NCBI GenBank assembly: GCA_948567375.1
Contig: OX419762.1
Location: 46,295,034 to 46,359,033 of the forward strand
Direction: 5' to 3'
DNA: 64,000 nucleotides
Source of the DNA: Lunularia cruciata
Taxonomy: Eukaryota; Streptophyta; Marchantiopsida; Lunulariales; Lunulariaceae
The notes beneath the pieces were generated by a model. It made no database searches. It worked only from the letters and a program-made list of their open reading frames with translations, and was not told the DNA's origin. A program made the translations under genes and the position numbers. Shown here in pieces: positions 55,592 through 64,000 of this stretch; within the stretch, counting starts at the first letter, position 1; each line of letters begins with the position of its first letter.

Positions 55592-55973
55592 TGTAACAAT
55601 ATGGAGTTTAGTGACATAATTAGTAAGGCTAACGAAGTAGAGAATAAGCCAAATTAGCCTAGAATATTCTAGAAGCCTAGCTTAACTTGCACTCCAAGTA
55701 GATAGCTTCTATAAGCTTCCAACTAGCTTAGCTTGCATGCCAAGTAAGCAACTTCAAGAAGGAAGCTGCTTGAGAAGCTTCCGAGTTAACTTGGCTTGCA
55801 CTCTAAGAAAGTGGCTCAAGGAAGCTTCTTGAGAAGTTTCTCAAGAGCCTTGTATGTTGCCTATAAATAACAAAGCCAAAGCTCATGCTATGAATTTGGA
55901 GTTTTCACACATTCAAGTGTCCCAATGTGATTTTCTTGTCTCCTGTTTCTCTCCTAGGTCTCGGTCTTTTACA
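55592..55973 (+). repeat. 3' LTR of chromovirus C (382 bp)
   Basis: TGTAACAATATGG to GGTCTTTTACA, followed by the TATAC target duplication. It pairs with 46969-47394. Confidence 0.9.
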
Positions 55974-55978
55974 TATAC

Positions 55979-56022
55979 TATTCTACAACAACTTTACCGA
56001 CTTGCAAATCTAAAATGATAAT
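55979..56022 (-). mobile_element. U element copy f, continuation
   Basis: Forty-four bases matching the U block on the far side of chromovirus C (compare 34555-34600 in copy e). They end in TAAT at the start of M copy 4. Confidence 0.6.
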
Positions 56023-57809
56023 TGTCATGCCATTTGTAGTGTCGCAACTAGATTGCTCAAGTGGAGTTCCAGTGATAGTAGTTAGAGTTATTTCAGTAGT
56101 TTCTTAGAGACTACTTTCCAACGGTCAGATTTTGATTTGGGGTACTGACTTCATGGTGGGGCCCACCATCACTTTGCACCCTTCGCATCGTCAAGTGTGC
56201 CATCAATGTGACCGTTAGGGTTTCAGACCTAGCTTGAGTCTAGGGGGTACACTTTCAAAGTGCAGCTCCAGAGAGCTCACTTCTTTGATGTTGAGCCTTC
56301 AAGTTCATGGCTATGGTGGACAAAGGCCGGTGAGCATCACCTGGATTCTCTATGCTTTAGTGGGTGTGGCTTGACTGTAATTAGTGCACAATTGTTGGCA
56401 GATTATAGAGTGACAAATCAAGTACTGATCTGAATTGAGTTGAGTTGAGAGTGGTAAACAATCTGATAACATCAAAGAAGTGAGGTCAGGGGGAAATCGG
56501 GTGGTGCAAGAAATTTGAGTGTTGGTGGTATCTCCAAGCTCGGTGGATCATTGGTAGCTCGATTCAAGTTCAAATTTTCCCTAGTGTGCAAAAGCTTGTT
56601 CAATTGATGCACATTTGGCAGTAAGGCAGATGGTGTGCGGAAATGCTGGCCAATTTTTGAGCAAAGAAGGAGAAAATTTTGAGCAATGGTTGTGATTTTG
56701 AACTCAAGAGGTGAAAGCACGACCAATTTGTTGCGAGTTGGGCTCAAAAAGTCAAATTGAAGGTGGAGTTGGGAAGCTATTCTCATGAATTTGTGATTTG
56801 GAGAAACTTGTGTTGTCAATTTGGCTTGAGTGGAAAGTTAGCGGGGGATTTGGTGGACAACCAACTTAAGGGTTTACGTCAGATTTTGGCTATATTTTAC
56901 GTCAAATTTTGGCCAGATTTGGAGGAGTTTTGCTGTTTGACCAGATTTGGAGGACTTTTGCTAGTTTGGAGGACTTTCACATGTTTGGAGAAGTTTCGCC
57001 AATTTTGGAGGAGGTTTGAAGTGGCAAGAAGAAAGGCCTCATTTGGGCACTTATAGGCTTCAAGGCATAGGGCTATGGGCTATGAGAGGCTATGAAGGCC
57101 TAGAAGGGCTAGCAAGCCAGCTTACTAGCGTGAGGCTAGCTAGTTTAGAGTAGATCTTGGTCATTGGTTTGCAAAATCTGCCTTTCTTGCTAGATTGTGT
57201 GCAATAAAGTTTGACCCCAAGATCTCTTGCTCCTAGACTGGTGCCCTAGCCAACTAGTCCACCCCCACTTGTGGTATTAGTGATTCTGCCATTGTTATCT
57301 ATACACATGTAGCTTTGGCTAGGAGAGGCATTTTGATCCCATTCTTGGTGATCCTGGTAGCTTAGGACTTAGATACAAACTTCTCTTATGTCAAATGCCA
57401 AATGGTGGCAGAGTCAATCCCATGTTGTTTTACGAGATGGAGGGTTTTTGTTTAGATTTCTTGTGATTGGACCCCCTCCATTCTCTACTTCTTGTTTGTG
57501 CACCACGTTTGTGTGAGGTGCCCTGACTTTTGAGCGTTGGTGCTATGGTGTGCTCTTGGTAGTGAGGCGTAGTGATGACTAGTCAAACTACCTTTGTTTC
57601 TCTCTAGTGAGGTAGGAAGTGATGACCTACAGACCATGAGAGTGCGAGATGGCAGGTTACAGGTTGCTCTTTCCCTAGTGTATTTATCTCGGTTAGAGTT
57701 ACATTAGTGGGTGGTGCTTAGTTGGTATTGGCACTTGGTGGGGTACTTGCGGTTGCAGTTGGTGGTTTTGGTTGCGGTTGCGGTTACTTTGTCATGACGG
57801 AGTTCTTCA
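56023..57809 (+). mobile_element. M element copy 4, A1 repeat and leader only
   Basis: A1 starts TGTCATGCCATTTG at 56023, preceded by TAAT, and runs to about 56468. The leader follows with CATCAAAGAAGTGAGG and the CAGGGGGAAAT tract, the tRNA-like stretch (about 57190-57265, minus strand) and reaches the start of gag. It is cut near 57809 by a T1 fragment. It confirms that A1 is the 5' end without a preceding B repeat. Confidence 0.8.
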
Positions 57810-59117
57810 AATTTCAGATTTGGTCTCAAAACCACCCCACTCACTTCAAAAACTCATAACGCCCTGTGAAATAACGATCTCTCTCTAATTTTTGTGGCAG
57901 TGGGTAGAATACTTTGCATTGAATTTTCTTGGAAATTTTCAGTACAATTTACTGAAAATTGAAGAAATGGCAGACTCTGTAAAATTTTCCAGAGAGCATG
58001 CAGTTGCGGGAGCAGTTTACCCTATCAACTTTCAAAAATTCTAGCTCAGTGCGCATAGTAGCTCTGATAATAATTTCAAGTGTGCTAAATGAAAGATAAC
58101 TCAAGATATCATGTGTAGAAATTTCAAGTTTCAATCTCAAACTTGAGATTTTGCCCAAAATCACCTTAATCCCCAAAATCTGCAATCCACCTCACACAAT
58201 CTCTCCAATTCCTCTCATGTGTACAAGATGTACAGAATCACCTCAAAGACATCATAATGAACTAGAGGGTATACAAATGGATCTTGGTTCTTGAACATAA
58301 GTTCAGCCCTCTCCTCTCCTAATGTTCTCTCCAAATGAGCTCTCATAGCCTCCTTCTGCCTAATGTAGAATTGAACGCGGAACATTATCTTGCCTTCTAG
58401 AGAGGTCCCAACAACGGAACCAAAAATGTGAGCCAGCCTGTCTCTCACTCAGGATGAACCTATGATGGCTATTATGGAAGCGCACCATGGACTAAGAAGG
58501 CAAGGAACCCCAACTCCATCATACTCCTCCAAGGCTAACACTCCAAGACTCAAGACATTGCTCACTAGAGAACTCAATGAGAGAGAGATAGTTGCAAATG
58601 AAAGGATGATGAGTACCTCCTCACCCCTTGTTTATATACTTGTGAAATAGTTACGTACCAAAGTTACTAATTACTGTAGTAACTCAAGTTACTAGACTAA
58701 AAGTCAAGTAAAGTCAAAAAGTAGAAAGGAATATCCATTCACATGGGCATATTCCCCTAAGCATGTGGTCTTATCTTGACCCAACCACTAAGTCAAGGAT
58801 TCCTTCACATGGGCTATCCTTGGACTAAAGAAGAATCCAAAACAAAAAGGTTTGCGGGCCCAAGAGTTCTCAACTCTTTCCTCAAAGCCAAACACCTAGG
58901 AATAATACCAAGTCAACACTAAAATCCAAAATAGTGGTGTTCATCTTTTTCTACTTCCTCTAAAGTAAGGTCCCCTCTATCTTAGCTATGACTAACTTTA
59001 GCTAACCATGACTAATATAGAACCATCCTTTATCTCTATATAAATAATATCTCTTAAGTACTTGTAATACCAAGCTAAATATCACAATACCACACACATG
59101 CACAAATGGGTGTTACA
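57810..59117 (-). mobile_element. T1 fragment: 5' LTR and part of leader
   Basis: LTR 58427-59117 (691 bp, with the 13-bp segment) and about 610 bp of internal sequence (57810-58426), truncated at 57810 at the M copy 4 junction. The primer site is decayed (two changes). It lies in the integrase fragment that follows at 59118. Confidence 0.8.
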
Positions 59118-59415
59118 GTCCCACCTCTCTTGCTCTTCTAAGGTGAAGCCGCATAACATGTCTTCAATTGTGCGATTAGCCCGCTCTATTTGGCCATCTG
59201 TTTGTGGGTGGTAAGCTATGGACATGGCCAACTTGGTTTTGAAGAACCCAAAGAGTGTTTGCCAAAACAAGCTGGTGAATTGGGTGCCTCTATTGGTGAT
59301 GAGTACTCTAGACAAGCCATGGTGAGCAAAGACTGCATCTAAGTGTAATTGAGCAAGTTGTGGAGTGGTCACCTCCTTGGTGGTAGGGCATACATGAATC
59401 ATTTTGCTGAGCCGG
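59118..59415 (-). pseudogene. Chromovirus integrase fragment
   Basis: In minus-strand sense: LSKMIHVCPTTKEVTTPQL, HLDAVFAHHGLSRVLI, KTLFGFFKTKLAMS-type sequence and YHPQTDGQIERANRTIEDML, closely like chromovirus G (30020-30210) but better preserved. It is cut at 59117 by T1 (after EEQERWD) and at 59416 by K copy 2 (before the LSK motif). Confidence 0.85.
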
Positions 59416-59789
59416 TGTTGTTGGGAAAATAGCCCACATGTACCCTTGAGACTTTTGGTGTGATAAATTTTCTTTCTCTTTTATTTGTTGTAAGGAATAG
59501 GGATTTAGGATAATATGTCTCGGGTGTGGTTTTGCTACCTTGTTTTTCGGGAGAAAGTGAGGAGACAGAGAAGGGCTGAGGGTTTTCAGAAAATACAAAA
59601 AGATTTCAAGGGGGAAGTTGGAAGGGGGATTTCAAGAGAGTGGCAGAAATTTTTGGGAGAAGAGAGGAGAAGGAATTTTCGAGTTGGACAGGAGTGCTTG
59701 AGAGTCCAGGGGGAGAAATTCTCGAGAACTGAAGGGTTTGGACAGAGGAACAATCAGGAGAAGGAATTTTTGAGTTGGATAGGAGTGTG

Positions 59790-60280
59790 AGAGTGCAGGG
59801 GTGTGCTTGGACCAGGAGAGGAATTTCGAAATGTGAGAGTGCAGGGCTGTGCTTGGACCAGGAGAGGGATTTCATAATGTGAGAGTGCAGGGCTGTGCTT
59901 GGACCAGGAGAGGAATTTTGAAATGTGAGAGTGCAGGGCTGTGCTTGGACCAGGAGAGGAATTTCAAAATGTGAGAGTGCAGGGCTGTGCTTGGACCAGG
60001 AGAGGGATTTTGAAATGTGAGAGTGCAAGGCTGTGCTTGGACCAGGAGAGGGATTTCGAAATGTGAGAGTGTAGGGCTGTGCTTGGACCAGGAGAGGAAT
60101 TTTGAAATGTGAGAGTGCATGGCTGTGCTTGGACCAGGAGAGGGATTTCGAAATGTGAGAGTGCAGGGCTGTGCTTGGACCAGGAGAGGAATTTTGAAAT
60201 GTGAGAGTGCAGGGCTGTGCTTGGACCAGGAGAGGGATTTCAAAATGTGAGAGTGCAGGGTTGTGCTTGGACCAGGAGAA
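59790..60280 (+). repeat. 46-bp minisatellite (about 11 units)
   Basis: The unit contains AAATGTGAGAGTGCAGGGC and TGTGCTTGGACCAGGAGAG. Units differ by one to three bases. Because the array has no stop in one minus-strand frame, it produces a long false ORF. Confidence 0.85.
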
Positions 60281-60670
60281 GAAATTTTCAAAATGTGAAG
60301 GGAGTCTTGAAGGGCTGAAGGCTTTTGGAGATGCATGAGGGCTGTGTTTTGGACCAGGACAGAAATTTTCGAAATGTGAAGGGAGTCTTGAAGGGCTGAA
60401 GGCTTTTGGAGATGCATGAGGGCTGTGTTTTGGACCAGGACAGAAATTTTCGAAATGTGAAGGGAGTCTTGAAGGGCTGAAGGCTTTTGGAGATGCATGA
60501 GGGCTGTGTTTTGGACCAGGACAGAAATTTTTGAAATGTGAAGGGATTCTTGAAGGGCTAAAGGCTTTGGAGATGCATGAGGGCTGTGTTTTGGACCAGG
60601 ACAGAAATTTTTGAAATGTGAAGGGAGTCTTGAAGGGCTGAAGGCTTTTGGAGGTGCATGAAGGCAATTT
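60280..60670 (+). repeat. 81-bp minisatellite (about 5 units)
   Basis: The unit contains CGAAATGTGAAGGGAGTC, TTGAAGGGCTGAAGGC and ATGCATGAGGGCTGTG. It directly follows the 46-bp array and shares the GGACCAGGA string with it, so one may derive from the other. Confidence 0.85.
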
Positions 60671-61946
60671 TTGCAGGTCTGTTGGGGCTTGAGATTTCAG
60701 GGCAGAAGGTGTTCATGAAGGAAATTTTTGCAGGGCAGGAATGTGAGGGCTTGAAAATGCAGGGCAAAAAGTGTTTCATGAAGGCAAATTTTACAGCAAT
60801 GTGAAGTGGTTTGGTGAGGCTGCAGGAAGACAATTTTTGTAGGATTGTGAAAGGGTTTGTGAAGGCTGCAGGAAGATAATTTTTGCAGCAATGTGAAGTG
60901 GTTTGGTGAGGCTGCGGGAAGACAATTTTCGCAGGACTGTGAAGGGTTTTGTGAGGACACCATGAAGGCAAATTTTTGCAGGAAATGTAAAGGCCTGAAG
61001 AGAGAGAAGAAACTCTAGAGGGATTTGGACAGGAAAAGGAGAGGAATGAAGGAGTGCTAGCTTGGACAGGAGGAGTGAAATTTTGAGTTGGACAATAGAC
61101 CTGGCTGTACAGAAGCTGGAGAGTATGGGCAGAGGAAATTGAAAGGAAGGACGTTGAGAGAAGGGCTGAAAAGGAGAAATTTTGAAGGAAGAGACCTGGC
61201 TGTACAGTAGTTGGACAGAGAAGTGAGAAGTGAAGGAAATTTCGAGAGATTTTGCACTGGGACAGAGGGAAAGGAGTTTGGGTTTCAAAAGTTTAGTCAG
61301 GAGAGAATGAGATGAACTTTGAGAGAATAGGATTGTACAAGACAAGGACTGTGCTTCGAAGGAAGAACTGTGACTGATCAGGAGACACCCAGGAGAAACT
61401 CTCGAGTTGTTGTGAAGGTTTGAGAGTGAACCAAGAGAGACAGGAAAGAGGAGTTTCAGAATTTAGTTGTGAAGATTTGAGAGTGAACTACGAGAGATAG
61501 ACAGAGAGGAATTTTTGAGCTTTACAGTGAGGGCCAAGAGAGCTGGAGACAACATAGCAGTTCTCAAAGGTTGGGGAATGGCTGATGCTAGGCAGAAGAT
61601 AGAGAGGCCATTTTCTCAAAGGAGATTTGGAGGTCTGATGCTGAAATGACAGGCAAAGAGAAGAGAAGGAGAGGCTTCGAATGCTGAGCGGTGAGTGACA
61701 GTATGATAAAAGAGAAGGAGTTGAGAAGATTGTCTACATGTGATTGGGCGAGTTTGGATGCTCATCTGGAATGACTTAGTTGCCCAGGTGTTAAAGTAGG
61801 AATGGACACTCCATAGGGAAGAATTGTTTGTCTTGTTTGACTTACAACTGTATGACTGGTTGAAGAGGATGATTCATGAATGGATAAATGTACTCTGAAT
61901 TATGGATGTTGTCAAGGGAAGGGCTGCATTTAGGAGCTCTTGGTCC

Positions 61947-62625
61947 TGTAACACCCATTTGTGCATGTGTGTGGTATTGTGATATTTAGCTTGGTATTAC
62001 AAGTACTTAAGAGATATTATTTATATAGAGATAAAGGATGGTTCTATATTAGTCATGGTTAGCTAAAGTTAGTCATAGCTAAGATAGATGGGACCTTACT
62101 TTAGAGGAAGTAAAAAAGATGAGCACCACTATTTTGGATTTTAGTGTGTTGACTTGGTATTATTCCTAGGTGTTTGGCTTTGGGGAAAGAGTTGAGAACT
62201 CTTGGGCCCGCAAGCCTTTTTGTTTTGGATTCTTCTTTAGTCCAAGGATAGCCCATGTGAAGGAATCCTTGCTTTAGTGGTTGGGTCAAGATAAGGGGAA
62301 TATGCCCATGTGAATGGATATTCCTTTCTACTTTTTGACTTTACTTGACTTTTAGTCTAGTAACTTGAGTTACTACGGTAATTAGTAACTTTGGTACGTA
62401 ACTATTTCACAAGTATATAAACAAGGAGTGAGGAGGTACTCATCATCCTTTCATTTGCAACTATCTCTCTCTCATTGAGTTCTCTAGTGAGCAATGTCTT
62501 GAGTCTTGGAGTGTTAGCCTTGGAGGAGTATGATGGAGTTGGGGTTCCTTGCCTTCTTAGTCCATGGTGCGCTACCATAATAGCCATCAGAGGTTCATCC
62601 TGAGTGAGAGACAGGCCGGCTCACA
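61947..62625 (+). repeat. T1 5' LTR (679 bp)
   Basis: TGTAACACCC to GGCTCACA. TATATAAA box at 62414-62421. It lacks the 13-bp segment, like the LTR at 1101-1779. Confidence 0.92.
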
Positions 62626-62629
62626 TTTT

Positions 62630-62647
62630 TGGTTCCGTTGCCGGGAC
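62630..62647 (+). promoter_or_regulatory. Primer-binding site, tRNA-Asp type (T1)
   Basis: TGGTTCCGTTGCCGGGAC, four bases after the LTR. See the copy at 1079-1096. Confidence 0.7.
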
Positions 62648-62866
62648 CTCTCTAGAAGGCAAGATAATGTTCCGCGTCCAATTCTACATTAGGCAGAAGG
62701 AGGCTATGAGAGCTCACTTGGAGAGAACATTAGGAGAGGAGAGGGCTGAACTTATGTTAGAGAACCAAGATCCATTTGTATACCCTGTAGTTCATTATGA
62801 TGTCTTTGAGGTGATTTTGTACATCTTGTACACATGAGAGGAATTGGAGAGATTGTGTGAGGTGGA

Positions 62867-63103
62867 TTGCAGATTTTGGGGATTAAGGTGATTTTGGGCA
62901 AAATCTCAAGTTTGAGATCTGGACTTGAGATTTCTACACATGATAGCTTGGGTTATCTTTCAGTTAGCACACTTGAAATTATTGAGAGAGCTTCTATGCG
63001 CACTGGGCTAGAATTTTTGAAAGTTGATAGGGTAAAGTGCTCCCGCAACTGCATGCTCTCTGGAAAATTGTACAGAGTCTGCCATTTCTTCAATTTTCAG
63101 TGA
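62867..63103 (+). CDS. Small conserved frame in T1 leader, function unknown
   Basis: A 78-codon frame starting MQILGIKVILGKISSL and ending CHFFNFQ. The same frame is open in the other two T1 copies with this region (628-861 and 57949-58185, minus strand), with about a dozen substitutions in the most diverged copy. No known domain. It may be a short leader peptide or only a conserved untranslated region that happens to be open. Confidence 0.3.
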   Translation: MQILGIKVILGKISSLRSGLEISTHDSLGYLSVSTLEIIERASMRTGLEFLKVDRVKCSRNCMLSGKLYRVCHFFNFQ

Positions 63104-63461
63104 AGTGTCCTGAAAATTTCCAAGAAAATTCAGTGCATTGTATCCTACCTGCTGCCATAAAAATTAGAGAGAGATCGTTTTTGCGCAGGGCGTGATGAGT
63201 TTTTGAAGTGAGGGGGGTGGTTTTCAGACCAAATCTGAAATATGGGTGCTGAATAGAAAGGTGTCTAGGCCAAATGGCTCAATGAAAAGATCTGAAATTT
63301 TGCAGGGAGGGACACCCTGGAGTTGTGATCAAGTGTACAAAATTTCAGAGGACTGTGACGTATTGGTTGGGAGATTTGAATGACATTGTGAGGAAGGGTC
63401 AATTCTGCAGAGTGGAGATCTCATGCATGAGAAGTTTGAGATCAACAAAAAGCATGTTTGA

Positions 63462-63959
63462 GTGTTTAGATTCATCTTGGGGAACATGGAGAGTCATCAA
63501 GAGTGGAAATTGAGATTATGCAAGGTTCCCCAAGGGTTTGAGGTGATTGTAGGGGTGGATTTGAGGAAAAGAGAGTTTACAATAGAATTTGAAGAGAGTG
63601 TTGAGAGGATCCAAAAACCTACACCACTTGGAGGAAAGAGTGAGTCTAAGTGCTTTCTATGTGGAGAGAAGGGACATAAGGCAAGTTCATGTCCATTGAC
63701 CTTTGAGAGCAAGAGATTGAGGGAAAAGAGAGGCTTACTTGACTTGGGTTTGCATGTTGGACCTTCTTCACCAAGATTGGGAGGGAGAAGATCTAAGACC
63801 AAAGAGTTGTGTGAGGTTTGTGGAGTTGAAGGACTTCCAAAAGGACATGAGTGTAGTGGAGTAAAAGCACTTTTGGAAACTTTGGTGAAGGATCTTGGAG
63901 AGAGTCTTAGTACAGCTACAGAAATACTACCACCTTCATCAGCTAGTTCTCAAGATTAG
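63462..63959 (+). CDS. gag-like zinc-knuckle protein of T1 (5' part uncertain)
   Basis: Open for 165 codons. It contains LCKVPQGFEVIVGVDL and FTIEFEESVERI, then a CCHC zinc knuckle CFLCGEKGHKASSC (residues about 63-76), a basic linker, and a second cysteine cluster CEVCGVEGLPKGHEC. The tail is Ser-rich and ends at 63957-63959. The CCHC knuckle supports a nucleic-acid-binding gag role. The true start is unclear because the upstream frame (63325-63513) overlaps in another phase, which suggests a frameshift or an upstream gag start. The reverse complement of part of it is at 1-230. Confidence 0.6.
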   Translation: MFRFILGNMESHQEWKLRLCKVPQGFEVIVGVDLRKREFTIEFEESVERIQKPTPLGGKSESKCFLCGEKGHKASSCPLTFESKRLREKRGLLDLGLHVGPSSPRLGGRRSKTKELCEVCGVEGLPKGHECSGVKALLETLVKDLGESLSTATEILPPSSASSQD

Positions 63960-64000
63960 TGATGGAGATAATCTTTCAACTTATGGATAAACTATCCATG

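Larger units (their letters stand above)
46969..55973 (+). mobile_element. Chromovirus C (Ty3/gypsy), complete span
   Basis: 5' LTR 46969-47394, primer site 47396-47410, gag, protease, RT, RNase H, integrase, chromodomain, 3' LTR 55592-55973, with a perfect target duplication TATAC (46964-46968 and 55974-55978). K copy 1 (3.4 kb, non-coding) is inserted between protease and RT. The element interrupts U copy f. Confidence 0.92.
59416..61946 (-). mobile_element. K element copy 2, truncated, with minisatellite core
   Basis: Begins TGTTGTTGGGAAAAT at 59416, matching the K terminus at 52687-52702 in reverse complement. The body is GA-rich on the plus strand (CT-rich in element sense). The far end is cut at 61946 by T1, at a point matching about 49740 of copy 1, so about 425 bp plus the other terminus are missing. 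It contains a 46-bp minisatellite (about 59790-60280, around 11 units) and an 81-bp one (about 60280-60670, around 5 units). Confidence 0.65.
61947..64000 (+). mobile_element. T1 LTR retrotransposon, 5' end (leaves window at right)
   Basis: 5' LTR 61947-62625, primer site 62630-62647, then leader and gag-like sequence to the right edge. It is inserted in K copy 2, with flank GGTCC at 61942-61946. It is an inverted, near-identical partner of 1-1779. Confidence 0.88.

Noticed and set aside
59606-60667. A 353-codon minus-strand open frame with Ser/His/Pro repeats
   Set aside because: It is produced by the 46-bp and 81-bp minisatellites, which lack stops in that phase. It has no domain, and a second frame is open over much of the same array.
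1-64000. CRISPR arrays, bacterial operons, rRNA genes or organelle DNA
   Set aside because: No regularly spaced short repeats, no ribosome-binding-site gene layout and no rRNA-like stretch. The content is nuclear plant transposable elements.

Overview
The window looks like a deep stack of transposable elements from a large-genome land plant. I find no convincing host gene. The evidence for a plant is two Ty3/gypsy chromoviruses with C-terminal chromodomains and initiator-tRNA(Met)-type primer sites, plus AT-rich spacers and decay by TAG/TGA and CpG-to-TpG changes. The species cannot be named. A non-flowering lineage (gymnosperm, fern or similar) is only a guess. Family names below (M, U, T1, G, C, K) are my own labels.

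Layout. 1-1779: T1 LTR element (minus), running off the left edge. 1780-4701: U element copy a (plus), cut by T1. 4702-5436: 3' end of another T1 copy (plus). 5437-9883: 3' half of M element copy 3 (plus), with U copy b inside at 8180-9860. 9884-11900: AT-rich, nothing recognised. 11901-31495: chromovirus G (plus), split by M copy 2 (13639-23143, minus, itself carrying U copy c) and by U copy d (24235-27973). 31496-32730: AT-rich. 32731-44881: M copy 1 (minus), the most complete copy, carrying U copy e. 44882-46054: unassigned. 46055-46284: chromovirus LTR piece. 46285-56022: U copy f, split by chromovirus C (46969-55973), which itself contains K copy 1 (49317-52702). 56023-57809: 5' end of M copy 4 (plus). 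57810-59117: T1 fragment (minus). 59118-61946: integrase fragment plus K copy 2 (minus). 61947-64000: T1 element (plus), running off the right edge.

The most interesting system is family M. It is a Ty3/gypsy-type retroelement whose pol encodes, in order, aspartic protease, a C5-cytosine DNA methyltransferase (motifs I, IV, VI, VIII and IX/X visible), reverse transcriptase, RNase H, DDE integrase and a terminal PHD finger. Instead of ordinary LTRs it has split direct repeats: A1 - internal - B1 - A2 - B2, with A of 450 bp and B of 106 bp. The outer ends are TGTCACGCC and GCACGACA, flanked by a 4-bp target duplication (AATG). A second copy (M-3) shows the same B1-A2-B2 order. Split repeats are known from tyrosine-recombinase elements (PAT, Ngaro, TOC types), but here a DDE integrase is present.

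Family U is a second unusual element. Six copies share ends TGTGGTACCC and GGGTTGTCACA and, in four cases, a 5-bp target duplication, but they have no LTR pair. The long copies encode a roughly 700-residue coiled-coil protein that I do not recognise. Family K is a CT-rich, non-coding element with inverted termini and a core of minisatellites. Every coding region in the window is broken by stops or frameshifts, apart from the partial gag at the right edge.
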